The notes beneath the pieces were generated by a model that saw only the letters and a program-made list of their open reading frames with translations, was not told where the DNA came from and did no database searches. 64,000 nt of DNA from assembly GCF_014698845.1 (NCBI RefSeq), contig NZ_JACJTV010000019.1:40865-104864 (forward strand). Direction: 5' to 3'. The translations under genes and the position numbers were made by a program. Every line of letters starts with the position of its first letter. The stretch's first letter is position 1. This document shows positions 44,938 through 54,700 of this stretch, in pieces. This DNA comes from Coleofasciculus sp. FACHB-1120 (GTDB taxonomy: Bacteria; Cyanobacteriota; Cyanobacteriia; Cyanobacteriales; FACHB-T130).

Positions 44938-45908
44938 TGGCTGGCGATCTCGCTTAAACTTTGTGCCATTCTGATGTTGGGAATGTTGGGTTGTATCGAT
45001 ACCTTGCTCATAGCAGTTATCGCGAATAGCCTAACGCGAACGGAGCATAAGTCTGATAAAGAGTTGATTGGTCAGGGCATCGGCAACATTGTTTCTGGAA
45101 TCTGCGGAGGCTTACCAGGTGCGGGTGCAAGGTGCGGGTGCAACAATGGGGACGGTTGTTAATATCCAAACGGGTGCAACCTCAGCGTTATCCGGTTTAA
45201 CACGAGCGTTGTGCTGCTGGTGGTCGTTTTGGGCGCTGCCAGACTGACTGAACCGATTCCGATGGCAGTGTTAGCGGGGATTGCTCTGAAGGTAGGGATA
45301 GATATTCTCGACTGGAGCTTCTTGAAGCGATCGCACGATCGCACAAAGTATCCCTCACGGGTTCCCTGATTATTTACGGGGTGTTGCTTTTAACGGTGTT
45401 TGTGGATCTGATTGTGGCAGTGGGTGTTGGTGTATTTATTGCCAATATCCTCACGATTGAACGGTTGAGCAATTTGCAATCCAAAGAAGTCAAGTTGATT
45501 ACCGATACGGATGACGATGCGCGGTTGACCAATGAACAGAAGCAACTGCTGGATAAAGGCAACGGACGTGTCTTGCTGTTTTACCTGAGTAGTCCAATGA
45601 TTTTTGGCTTGTCGAAGGCGATCGCACGGGAACACAACGCCATGAAAGAAGCCGATGCGTTGGTGATGGATCTCAGCAATGTGCCCATGCTGGGGGTTAC
45701 GGCTTCACTAGCGATCGAAAATGCGATTCGCGATGCCCACGATCAGGGGTTACAGGTCTATATCGTCGGTGCCAGTGAGAAAATTCAGAATCGCTTGCAA
45801 AAGTTAGGACTGTTCGATCTGGTGACTCCAGACCATATATTAAGCGATCGCACTGAAGCCCTGCGTCAAGTGGTTGCTCTGGTTTACAGCACAGAGATAG
45901 TTGCCTAA
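44938..45908 (+). pseudogene. bicA: bicA C-terminal remnant with STAS domain
   Basis: Similarity to BicA resumes at about W-L-A-I-S-L-K and runs through M-L-G-C-I-D-T-L-L, L-T-R-T-E-H-K-S-D-K-E-L-I-G-Q-G and, after the lesions, F-V-D-L-I-V-A-V-G-V-G-V-F to a full STAS domain (V-L-L-F-Y-L-S-S-P-M-I-F-G, A-I-A-R-E-H-N-A-M). There are three simple lesions. A 13-base tandem duplication of GGTGCGGGTGCAA (45118-45143) is the first. A one-base loss near 45208 is the second. An 8-base tandem duplication of GATCGCAC (45329-45344) is the third. Removing one copy of each duplication restores the BicA frame. The last 170 codons remain open and could still encode a free STAS domain. Confidence 0.9.
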
Positions 45909-46041
45909 TTTACCTATTTGGAGGTTTGATGAATCGAGGCGATCTAATGCGACACAAAACTAGCTGGCAATCGGTTGCCTCTCATTCAAATCCTCTCATT
46001 CAAATAAGGTTTGATTCGTTTTTACCACCAAAACCTAACCC

Positions 46042-47478
46042 ATGTTTTTGAACCATACAATGACAGCTTTCAGCTCTGGGATAGCATCCCTGGTTACTCC
46101 CCAGCCCTTATTGGCAACGGTCGAGGCAGAAAATTCACCGATTCTTCTAGCTGGAGTTCTGCTGAGTTTAGTCGTGATTTATCTCGCGAGTAAACTCGGC
46201 GCGGAACTCGCTAAACAATTTGATTTGCCACCCGTTCTGGGTGAATTGGTGGCAGGGGTAATTGTCGGGGTATCTGCTTTACACCTGATCGTCTTTCCTG
46301 AAAGTGGACTATCAGCCTCAGACTCGCCGGTGATGACCGTGCTGCAATGGATTAATCATCTGTCTCCCGCAGCCCTCGCGAGTGTATATGAGTCTCAGAG
46401 TGAAGTCATTTCAGTGCTGGCTGAATTGGGCGTGATTATTCTGCTGTTTGAAATTGGTCTGGAATCGGATCTCAGACAACTCAAAGAAGTAGGTTCTCAA
46501 GCTGCGATCGTCGCCTGTGTCGGGGTGGCAGTTCCGTTTGCCGCTGGTACCGCTGGCTTGATGATGTTCTTTCACACACCTGCAATTCCAGCAATTTTTG
46601 CAGGCGCTGCCTTGACGGCAACCAGCATCGGAATTACGTCCAAAGTATTGTCTGAAATAGGACAGCTGAAGTCTAAAGAAGGTCAAATCATTGTTGGTGC
46701 GGCGGTGATTGATGATGTCCTAGGAATCATTGTCCTGGCTGTTGTCGCCAGTTTAGCGAAAACGGGTGAAATTGATGTTGCCAATGTCATCTACCTGATT
46801 GTGAGTGCAACAGCGTTTCTGCTCGGTTCCATTTTGTTGGGTGGCATCTTCAACAAAACCTTCGTTGCGATTGTGGAGAAATTCAAAACCCGTGGAAACG
46901 TGGTTATGCCAGCATTTATCTTTGCCTTCTTCATGGCATTTCTGGGTAACGCGATTCATCTAGAAGCGATTTTGGGTGCTTTTGCCGCTGGCTTGGTTCT
47001 GGATGAAACTGATGCCCGTAATGAGTTAGATGAACTGGTAAAACCGATCGCCGATCTACTGGTGCCCATCTTCTTTGTGACGGTGGGGGCGCGAGCCGAT
47101 CTGGGTGTGTTGAATCCGACGGTGCCTGAGAATCGTGCCGGACTTTTGATTGCCGCATTTTTGATGTTAGTTGCCATTCTCGGCAAGGTAGTGACAGGTT
47201 GGGCGGTGTTTGGTCAACCTGGAATCAATCGACTCGCGATCGGGGTTGGCATGGTTCCACGGGGTGAAGTCGGGTTAGTGTTTGCCGGAATCGGCGCTGC
47301 GAGCGGGGTGCTGGATAAGCCGTTAGAGGTATCCATTATTATCATGGTGATTCTGACCACATTTCTGGCTCCGCCATTTCTGCGGATTGCCTTTGGTCAG
47401 CCAGTCGAACCTCCAAGCAAGGGCGAACCTGCCAGTGAGCAATCAATTTTAGTGAGTGAATCTCAGCCTACGCCGTGA
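46042..47478 (+). CDS. nhaS3: Na+/H+ antiporter, NhaS3 type (CPA2 family)
   Basis: This 478-residue protein has about 12 membrane segments. CPA2 motifs seen are L-P-P-V-L-G-E-L-V-A-G-V-I-V-G, L-L-F-E-I-G-L-E-S-D, A-A-L-T-A-T-S-I-G-I-T, V-I-D-D-V-L-G-I-I-V-L with the paired Asp residues, and V-P-R-G-E-V-G-L-V-F-A. It resembles Synechocystis NhaS3, an essential thylakoid antiporter. It follows the bicA remnant, and in other cyanobacteria bicA is, to my knowledge, often next to such a gene because BicA needs a sodium gradient. It is intact. Confidence 0.9.
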   Translation: MFLNHTMTAFSSGIASLVTPQPLLATVEAENSPILLAGVLLSLVVIYLASKLGAELAKQFDLPPVLGELVAGVIVGVSALHLIVFPESGLSASDSPVMTVLQWINHLSPAALASVYESQSEVISVLAELGVIILLFEIGLESDLRQLKEVGSQAAIVACVGVAVPFAAGTAGLMMFFHTPAIPAIFAGAALTATSIGITSKVLSEIGQLKSKEGQIIVGAAVIDDVLGIIVLAVVASLAKTGEIDVANVIYLIVSATAFLLGSILLGGIFNKTFVAIVEKFKTRGNVVMPAFIFAFFMAFLGNAIHLEAILGAFAAGLVLDETDARNELDELVKPIADLLVPIFFVTVGARADLGVLNPTVPENRAGLLIAAFLMLVAILGKVVTGWAVFGQPGINRLAIGVGMVPRGEVGLVFAGIGAASGVLDKPLEVSIIIMVILTTFLAPPFLRIAFGQPVEPPSKGEPASEQSILVSESQPTP

Positions 47479-47585
47479 GGACGCTGGGGGCGATCGCTTT
47501 ACTATGAACGCCACAGATCGCGATCGCCCCACTACCAGCCTCTCGCCGTTCACTCAACCCGGAATACTCACAAACTACTGGGTAG

Positions 47586-48674
47586 TTAGTCAGCTAAATC
47601 GGGAAACACTTCGCGCACAGCAGGATGAACCAGACGGTGATTCTGCACATTGATACCCCTTGCTAAAGCCGGGTCGAGTTCTAGAGCTTTCATCCCTTGG
47701 TTCGCCAGCTTCAGGACGTAGGGTAAGGTGCTGTTGTTAAGTCCCTGAGTGGCTGTCCAGGGAACCGCTCCCGGCATATTCGGGACGCCGTAGTGAACGA
47801 CGCCTTCCTCAATGTAAATGGGATTGGTGTGGGTCGTTGGTCGCACCGTCTCGACACAACCGCCCTGATCGACTGCCACATCGACAATTACCGAACCGGG
47901 ATGCATTTTTTGTACCAACTTCCGAGGGACTAAGATAGGGGCGCGACGCCCTGGGACTAAAACTGCGCCGACCAGTAAATCCGCTTCCGAAACGACCGCT
48001 TCTATGTGCAGGGAGTTACTGTAGAGCAGCTCAACTCTGGAGCCAAAGAGGGTTTCCAGATACGCCAAACGCTCGACATTCACATCCAAGATCTGGACGC
48101 GGGCACCCATGCCTACCGCCATTCGAGCCGCTTCGGTGCCAACGACACCGCCGCCTAAAATCACCACATTACCCGGTCTGACACCGGGAATACCGCCCAG
48201 AAGAATCCCCCGACCTCCTTGCTGGCGCTCCAAAAACTGTGCCCCGAACTGTACGGAGAGGCGACCGGCGATAATGCTCATGGGGGTGAGCAGGGGCAAT
48301 TTTCTATCGGAAAGTTCGACCGTTTCGTAAGCGATCGCGCTAACGCCACAATCAATCAGATGCTCAGTCAACCCCCGATCGGCTGCCAAGTGTAAATAAG
48401 TAAACAGCATCTGCCCTTTCTGGAGAAACTGGTACTCTGGCTTCAACGGTTCTTTCACCTTAACCACCAGTTCTCGGTTCCAAGCGTCCTTGGCTTCTAG
48501 GACAATTTTTGCCCCGGCAAGAATATAATCTTCATCGGCGAAGCCAGCACCATCACCAGCAGCGGTTTCTACAAAAATCGCGTGACCGTTTTCATTCAGT
48601 ACCCGGACGCTACTAGGACTTAAACCCACCCGAAATTCACGATCTTTGGTTTCCTTGGGAACGCCAATTTCCAT
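47586..48674 (-). CDS. ald: Alanine dehydrogenase
   Basis: This 362-residue enzyme catalyses reversible NAD-dependent deamination of alanine to pyruvate and ammonia. Family motifs are M-E-I-G-V-P-K-E-T-K-D-R-E-F-R-V-G-L at the start, K-V-K-E-P, Y-L-H-L-A-A-D, G-G-G-V-V-G-T-E-A-A-R-M for NAD binding, V-D-V-A-V-D-Q-G-G-C and V-P-N-M-P-G-A-V-P at the C-terminal end. The length is standard. It is convergent with the antiporter gene. Confidence 0.97.
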   Translation of the reverse strand: MEIGVPKETKDREFRVGLSPSSVRVLNENGHAIFVETAAGDGAGFADEDYILAGAKIVLEAKDAWNRELVVKVKEPLKPEYQFLQKGQMLFTYLHLAADRGLTEHLIDCGVSAIAYETVELSDRKLPLLTPMSIIAGRLSVQFGAQFLERQQGGRGILLGGIPGVRPGNVVILGGGVVGTEAARMAVGMGARVQILDVNVERLAYLETLFGSRVELLYSNSLHIEAVVSEADLLVGAVLVPGRRAPILVPRKLVQKMHPGSVIVDVAVDQGGCVETVRPTTHTNPIYIEEGVVHYGVPNMPGAVPWTATQGLNNSTLPYVLKLANQGMKALELDPALARGINVQNHRLVHPAVREVFPDLAD

Positions 48675-49042
48675 TTATATACCTCAAATTTCTCGGTTAT
48701 GTATTGAATTGACTATAGGTGCCACACCTGGTGACTTATTGCATTGGGAGTTACCTCCCTGAAGGGGCGAGTGAGAAATTGGACTGACAACTTCTCAAGT
48801 AAAACGGTTTTTGATTTGAATAATTCGCGCATCAATTGGGAGGGGCATTTGATTGGAAATGAGGATCGATCGCTCCCCTCTCCCTTTGCTCCTGAAGTCT
48901 CTTGATTCCTGAAACTCTCTCTCCCCCCTGATCCCCATCATTACTTATTTATTTAGGAGTCCCAAAAATTTTCGGATTACTTCACAAAAATGCTGCAAGA
49001 ATCAAGACGGCTACCTTATCCAAAAGATGTGGAAACACCAAG
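48675..49042. other. Intergenic region, no gene seen
   Basis: About 370 bases with short direct repeats of the CTCCTGAAG / TTCCTGAAAC type near 48888-48920 and a C-rich tract. It must hold the promoters of ald (minus) and of the molbindin gene (plus), but no clear elements were recognised. Confidence 0.45.
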
Positions 49043-49261
49043 ATGACGATGCAAATTAGCGGACGGAATCAACTCAAGGGTAAAGTTACGGCGATTCAAC
49101 TGGGTGATATCCTTGCCGAGGTGACAATACAGGTGGGAGATAACTTAATTGATGCGGTGATTACTCGTCGTTCGGCAGACAATCTGCAAATTTCGGTTGG
49201 CGATGAAGTGAGTGCCCTGATCAAGGCGACTGAAGTCATGGTGATCAAAGAGGTTGATTAG
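49043..49261 (+). CDS. Molbindin-like single TOBE-domain protein
   Basis: The product is 70-72 residues and forms one TOBE/Mop domain: I-S-G-R-N-Q-L-K-G-K-V-T-A-I-Q-L-G, then A-E-V-T-I-Q-V-G, V-I-T-R-R-S-A-D-N-L and V-G-D-E-V-S-A-L-I-K-A-T-E-V-M. Such proteins bind molybdate or tungstate as oligomers for storage or homeostasis. No molybdate transporter is adjacent. The ATG at 49043 or the one two codons later may be the start. Confidence 0.9.
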   Translation: MTMQISGRNQLKGKVTAIQLGDILAEVTIQVGDNLIDAVITRRSADNLQISVGDEVSALIKATEVMVIKEVD

Positions 49262-49365
49262 CAACTCTGTTCGCTTTGCTCTTGACTCAACGCTTAGCAC
49301 CTCTACAATAGAAGACAATCTATAACGAATTGTAAACCCCTTGAGGGGCAAGGATTGCCAAAGCT

Positions 49366-49536
49366 ATGACACAACTTCAACCGACCACCACTCCTAAGCT
49401 GGAAGAACCCAAATTAGGCTTCAATGATTACGCAGAGCGATTGAATGGTCGAGCCGCAATGATCGGCTTTTTGCTCATGGTGATCATTGAATATGTCACG
49501 GGTCAAGGGGTGCTATCCTGGCTGGGCTTGCAATAA
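49366..49536 (+). CDS. hli: High-light-inducible protein (Hlip/SCP)
   Basis: This is a 56-residue one-helix member of the chlorophyll a/b-binding superfamily. The conserved core is Y-A-E-R-L-N-G-R-A-A-M-I-G-F-L-L, with the chlorophyll-binding Glu, Asn, Arg and Met residues, followed by I-I-E-Y-V-T-G-Q-G. Hlips bind chlorophyll and carotenoid in thylakoids and protect photosystem II under high light and other stress. The N-terminal 18 residues are a polar stroma-facing arm. The ATG at 49366 follows a small CCCC-TTGA-GGGG hairpin (49337-49348). Confidence 0.95.
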   Translation: MTQLQPTTTPKLEEPKLGFNDYAERLNGRAAMIGFLLMVIIEYVTGQGVLSWLGLQ

Positions 49537-49775
49537 AAAAGCGCTCTTTTCTAGCCCTTGGGAATCGGCAACCTGTACAGGCTTTCCTCGGTCTAGTACA
49601 ACCAGTAGTAAGAATCTTTCCCAGGATAAAGGATGTAGGCTTTGCCCTTGCCGAAGGGTGAAATCAAGCATGAAGTTTAGAATCCAAAAATGATTCTGAC
49701 TTCTGCCGCCTGACTCCTGACTCCTGAATGAGATAACCTGAAATTAGATTAAAGAATAACGGAATAGAGCAAGTC

Positions 49776-50072
49776 GTGATGAATGCTTTGTGGCCTAGAT
49801 TTTTAAAGTCAGCCTATCGTAAAGAGCCAATTTCCAGCTTTGTGGTGATTGTTGGTGCTGTCGATGCAGTGATTGGCGGCGTAGATGAAAGCTGGGGTTT
49901 GTTTAGTTTCGGAATCTTGACAGTGGGGGTAGCGATCGCGCTGCGTTGGTGGCAAACTCAGGGTAAAGAAGTCGAACCGATTCCCCAAACTGCAAAACAC
50001 TTTCTTCCCCCCCCATCCTCACGACCTGTCCTGCCTCTGCTAGGTAACTCTAAGCACCATCCAAACCAGTAA
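49776..50072 (+). CDS. Small membrane protein of unknown function
   Basis: The product has 97-98 residues; GTG 49776 and ATG 49779 are the two start choices. It has two hydrophobic segments (I-S-S-F-V-V-I-V-G-A-V-D-A-V-I-G-G and L-F-S-F-G-I-L-T-V-G-V-A-I-A) and a proline-rich polar tail. The pattern Y-R-K-E-P-I-S-S-F-V-V-I-V-G-A-V-D looks familiar from cyanobacterial hypothetical proteins, but no function is known. It lies 27 bases upstream of the merR gene on the same strand. Confidence 0.7.
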   Translation: MMNALWPRFLKSAYRKEPISSFVVIVGAVDAVIGGVDESWGLFSFGILTVGVAIALRWWQTQGKEVEPIPQTAKHFLPPPSSRPVLPLLGNSKHHPNQ

Positions 50073-50099
50073 ACCTTTGGGTGGGAGCTTCCGACAAAC

Positions 50100-50534
50100 A
50101 TGATTGGCACTTCTGTTTCCATTGAATGGCTTAAAATCGGTGAAGTTGCCGCTCGGAGTGGTCTGCCTGTCAAAACCATTCGCTATTACGAAGATATTGG
50201 TCTGTTAGCACCCACCGTGAAGCGGACAGCTTCTGGCTATCGTCTTTTTAATGGTGAGATTGTCAATCGACTGGCATTCATCAAGCGATCGCAAGCACTC
50301 GGACTCACGCTCAGCGAAATTCAAGAAATTTTAACAGTTCACGATCGGGGGCAGCTACCCTGCGGTGCCTTGAAGCAGCTTCTGCATGCAAAAGTAGAGG
50401 CGATCGCAGAACAAATTGAATCGCTAGAAATCCTCAAGAGCGAGCTAGAAGGGCTAATCTCTGGTTGGCAAGACCGACCGCCCGCTCACCACATCGCTCA
50501 TACTATCTGCCCCAATATTCAATCAGCACCATGA
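50100..50534 (+). CDS. MerR-family transcriptional regulator
   Basis: This 144-residue protein has the N-terminal MerR helix-turn-helix (L-K-I-G-E-V-A-A-R-S-G-L, T-I-R-Y-Y-E-D-I-G-L-L, Y-R-L-F-N) and a dimerisation helix. It carries Cys in Q-L-P-C-G-A at about 87 and, at the C-terminal end, H-H-I-A-H-T-I-C. This layout resembles metal- or stress-sensing MerR proteins such as ZntR/CueR; the metal cannot be named. Its stop overlaps the ATG of the WD40 gene (ATGA), so the two are probably translated together. Confidence 0.88.
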   Translation: MIGTSVSIEWLKIGEVAARSGLPVKTIRYYEDIGLLAPTVKRTASGYRLFNGEIVNRLAFIKRSQALGLTLSEIQEILTVHDRGQLPCGALKQLLHAKVEAIAEQIESLEILKSELEGLISGWQDRPPAHHIAHTICPNIQSAP

Positions 50535-51622
50535 AACCTCCGGCTCGGAAGGCAAAAGGAACAAGGCACTTATGCAAAGAAAAAATTCTAAGTTTTGCAT
50601 TTTTACCTTTTAGCTTTTATTGTTTCACCCTTGCCAGTCAGTCTCTCCCAGCCGCTGCCAAAACAGTAATCCAGGAAGTTGAAGCTGTACCGTCAGCCCC
50701 AGCCCAAATCCTGCCGCCTGAAGCTTGGAGAAACGTTCAACTCCTCCGCACCCTCAAGGGTCACAATGCGACGATTGATTCCTTGACGTTCACACCCGAT
50801 GGGAAATTTCTGATCAGCGGGGGCAGTGACAATGACGGCAGAATAAAATTTTGGTGGGTGAGAAGTTGGAAAGAAGTGGGTAGCCTTAGGGCGCATAGTC
50901 GGGCAGTCATGACCCTGGCAATGACTCCTAATTCTGACATCTTGGCGAGTTGTAGCAATGACTCCTCGCTGAATTTATGGAATTGGAAGACCGGAAAATA
51001 TACCCGGACTTTTCTGGATCATACGAGTAATATTCTGTCGGCGGCGATTACCTCGGATAGTGAAATGCTGGTGACGGGTGCCTTGGATGGCATTCGAGTC
51101 TGGAATTTGAGAACGCAGCGCCCGATTTATAACCTGGTGCGTTTCGATAATCAAACTTATGCAGTTGCCACGAATCCCAATGGGGAGATTTTGGCGAGTG
51201 GAGGCAAAGATACCGCAATTAAGCTATGGGATCTCCAGAATGGAAGCTTCATTGGCTCATTGTCGGGACATAGCCGTGCAATCAGTACCTTAGCGTTCAC
51301 GCCGGATGGAAGTACGTTGATCAGTGGCAGCTACGATCGCACCATCAAAGTTTGGGATTTTAATAGCGGACGATTGCTTTACACCCTTTCAGGACATACA
51401 GGATGGATTCGGGCGATCGCGATCGCTCCGGGTGGACAAGTCTTGGCGACTGCTAGTCAGGATGGCGTCCGCTTGTGGAACTTGAGAACCGGCGAACTGA
51501 TTGCCTTGCTGGTGGGACATTCCGATTGGGTGAAATCGGTTGCCTTTAGTCCCGATGGGCGAACCCTGGCGAGTGGGGGATTTGATAGAACGATTAAAAT
51601 TTGGCAAGTCGGTGTTCCTTAA
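50531..51622 (+). CDS. Exported WD40-repeat protein
   Basis: From the ATG at 50531 the product has 363 residues. A signal peptide (F-A-F-L-P-F-S-F-Y-C-F-T-L-A, then S-L-P-A-A-A) is followed by a single seven-bladed beta-propeller. The units carry L-x-x-H and I-K-L-W-D/I-K-V-W-D motifs, for example T-L-S-G-H-T-G-W-I-R, V-G-H-S-D-W-V-K-S-V-A-F-S-P-D-G and T-I-K-I-W. Single WD40 propellers usually act as protein-binding platforms. A periplasmic or lumenal location is inferred from the signal peptide. Its ATGA overlap with the MerR gene is unusual. Confidence 0.87.
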   Translation: MKPPARKAKGTRHLCKEKILSFAFLPFSFYCFTLASQSLPAAAKTVIQEVEAVPSAPAQILPPEAWRNVQLLRTLKGHNATIDSLTFTPDGKFLISGGSDNDGRIKFWWVRSWKEVGSLRAHSRAVMTLAMTPNSDILASCSNDSSLNLWNWKTGKYTRTFLDHTSNILSAAITSDSEMLVTGALDGIRVWNLRTQRPIYNLVRFDNQTYAVATNPNGEILASGGKDTAIKLWDLQNGSFIGSLSGHSRAISTLAFTPDGSTLISGSYDRTIKVWDFNSGRLLYTLSGHTGWIRAIAIAPGGQVLATASQDGVRLWNLRTGELIALLVGHSDWVKSVAFSPDGRTLASGGFDRTIKIWQVGVP

Positions 51623-51714
51623 ACATTCATAAAATCTGCGATCGCGGCAAATTTTAGTCTGCTTTCTGGGAAAACTAAGTTCAGTTCCATCTGAGACGAA
51701 GGAAGTAAACCAAA

Positions 51715-54700
51715 GTGTTGACTCACGATCGCGACAAAGAAAAAAGCCTTAACGGGTATCAGTGGGCAGAGGCAGGTTTCTTCAATCTCTCTCTGGATCT
51801 GTATTGTATCGCCGGGTTGGATGGCTACTTCAAACACCTAAACCCTGCCTGGGAAAAAACTCTGGGTTTTACGAAGGAAGAACTCTTAAGCCAATCGTTT
51901 ATGGAGTGGGTTCACCCTGAAGATCGGGAAGCAACCATCACCGAAGCGCAGAAGCTGGCTACAGGCGCGGAAACAATTTCTTTTGAGAATCGTTACCTGT
52001 GCAAAGACGGCTCCTATAAATGGCTATTATGGACTTCTGCGGTCTCCACTGAAGATGGTTTGCTGTATGCAGTGGCTCGTGACATTAGCGATCGCAAAGC
52101 CGCTGAAGAAAAACTCCTCAATTTAAGAGCTGTCTTGGAGAATGCCGTCGAAGGGATTTCCCGGCTAGACGCTCAAGGGCGCTACGTTACCGTCAATAAA
52201 GCCTACGCCAATGCAGCGGGTTACGAACCTGAAGAAATGATTGGCATGGAATGGCAGCGAACGGTTCATCCCGAAGAGATCGACAAGCTAATCGCTGCTT
52301 ACCACAAGATGTTGGTGGATGGCAAGGTAGAAGCTGAAACGAGAGGCATCTGTAAAGATGGCTCTATTTTTTATAAGCAAGTAGTGATGATCTCCGATTA
52401 CGACCAGCAGCAGCGATTTATTGGTCATCACTGCTTTATGAAGGACATCACCGAACGTCACCGAACTGAACAAGAGCGATCGCAATTAGCCAATCACATC
52501 CAATTGCTGCTGCAATCGACCGGGGAAGGGATCTACGGCATAGATTTACAGGGATGCTGTACCTTCATCAATAAAGCAGCGGCTCAGATGCTGGGATACC
52601 AGCCGGATGAAGTGATGGGCAAGGATATGCAGGAGTTAATCCATTACAGTCGCCCCGATGGCTCCTTCTATCCTAGTGTTGAGTCTCCGATTTTTTGTGC
52701 TATTCGCAAAGGACACAGTTGCCGAATCGACAACGAAGTTCTATGGCGGCGGGATGGGATTGCTTTTGCTGCCGAATATTCGGCTTATCCGATTTTTGAG
52801 GGTGAGGAAATCAATGGGGCTGTTGTCACCTTTGTGGATATCAGCGATCGCAAGTTAGCAGAGTCAGCACTAAAACAGGCGAATGAAGCCCTGGAAATCC
52901 GAGTCGAGGAACGCACCGTCCAATTAAGGCATACCCTTCAGCAGCTAGAAGACGAGATAGCTGAGCGCCAGCGGGTAGAGGAAGCTTTATCCAAAGAAAG
53001 AGAATTTTTAAATGCATTACTGAATAACTTGGCAGACGGCATTGTCGCTTGTGATGCCGATGGAGTTTTAACCCTATTTAATCGGGCGACAAAAGAGTTT
53101 CATGGGTTGCCGGAACAAGCACTTCCTGCCGATCGATGGGCAGAACACTTCGATCTATATCTGCCCGATGGGAAAACTCTGATGAAAATGGAAGATATTC
53201 CGTTGTTTAAAGCGTTTCGGGGAGAGACGGTTCGGGAAGTAGAAATGATCATCGCCCCGAAGCAAGGAAAAATCCGCACTCTTCTTGCGAGTGGACAAGC
53301 AATCGTTGATCCTCAAGGAAAAAAACTCGGTGCAGTCGTAGCAATGCATGACATCACCGAGCGCAAACAGGCCGAAAAAACTCAGGCAAGACTGACCGCA
53401 ATCTTAGAAGCAACCCCTGACTTTGTCAGCACCGCTGATGCCCAAGGTAATGTACTCTACATCAATGGCGCTGGTCGAAGAATGTTGGGGATTGAAGAAG
53501 ATGAAGACATCTCAACCAAACATATCGCTGAATTCTGCGCCAAGAGTACATCTGAAATAATGCTAAATGAAGGTGTGCCTGCTGCCATCAAGGACGGCGT
53601 ATGGAGTGGCGAGACTGGTTTGCAGCACTGCGACGGCAAAGAGATTCCCATCTCGCAAGTAATTATGGCGCACAAAGGGGAAAACGGAGCGGTTGAATTT
53701 CTCTCGACGATCGCCCGCGACATCACTCCCAGCAAACAGGCAGAGGAAGCACTCCGCCAAAGCGAAGCTAGACTTGCGGAAGCTCAAAAAGTCGCCCACG
53801 TCGGCAGTTGGGAATTCGATCTCGCAACTGGAGAAATCACTTGGTCGGAGGAACTATTCCGCCTTTGGGGGATGGAGGCGAACCAAACTGTACCGAGTTA
53901 CGAAGAGCTTTTACAAAAAGTGCATTCGGATGACCGGGAAGTCTTTGGAAAAGCAGTTGGGTTGGCAATTACCGAAGGCAAGCCTTATGAATTTGACCAC
54001 CGGACTGTGCTGGCTGACGGTTCGACCGGATATATGTTCTCTAAAGGGCAGCCGATTTTGAATTCGCAGGGTCAGGTCATTAAGCTATGTGGCATCGGGC
54101 TAGATATTCGCGACCGCCAGCTCTCAGAGGAGCAACTACGCCAAACAACTTCTGAGCTGAAAGCAGTATTTCAAGCTTTTCCCGATTTGTACTTTCGGCT
54201 CAACTCTGATGGCACGATCCTGGACTACAGCGCTGGACAGATAGGGGCGGAAGATCTGTACATTCCGCCAGAAGTCTTCCTCGGAAAGCGAATGCAAGAG
54301 ATTCTGCCACCCCACATTGGATACCAGTTTCACGAAGCCATTCTTCAGGTGTTACAGAAAAACCCCCTAGAGGCGCATAGTCCTGCATCCGTACACATTG
54401 AGTATTCTTTACCGAGCGAGAACGAAGATAAAAGTTATGAAGCGAGGCTTGTGCCGTTGTTGGAAGACCAAATCATGGTCATTGTCCGCGATATCACTCA
54501 GCGCCAGCAGGCAGAGGAGGCGTTGCGGCAATCGGAAGCACAGTTTAGACAACTCGCTCAACGAAAGGAACTGCTCAACCAACTCGCAAACCTGCTCCGC
54601 AACTCTCTGGATGTAAATACCATTCTGGAAACTGCTGTGCAGGAGATCCGCAGTTTGTTGCAAATTGACCGATGCCTATTTGTTTGGTATCGACCTTTCG

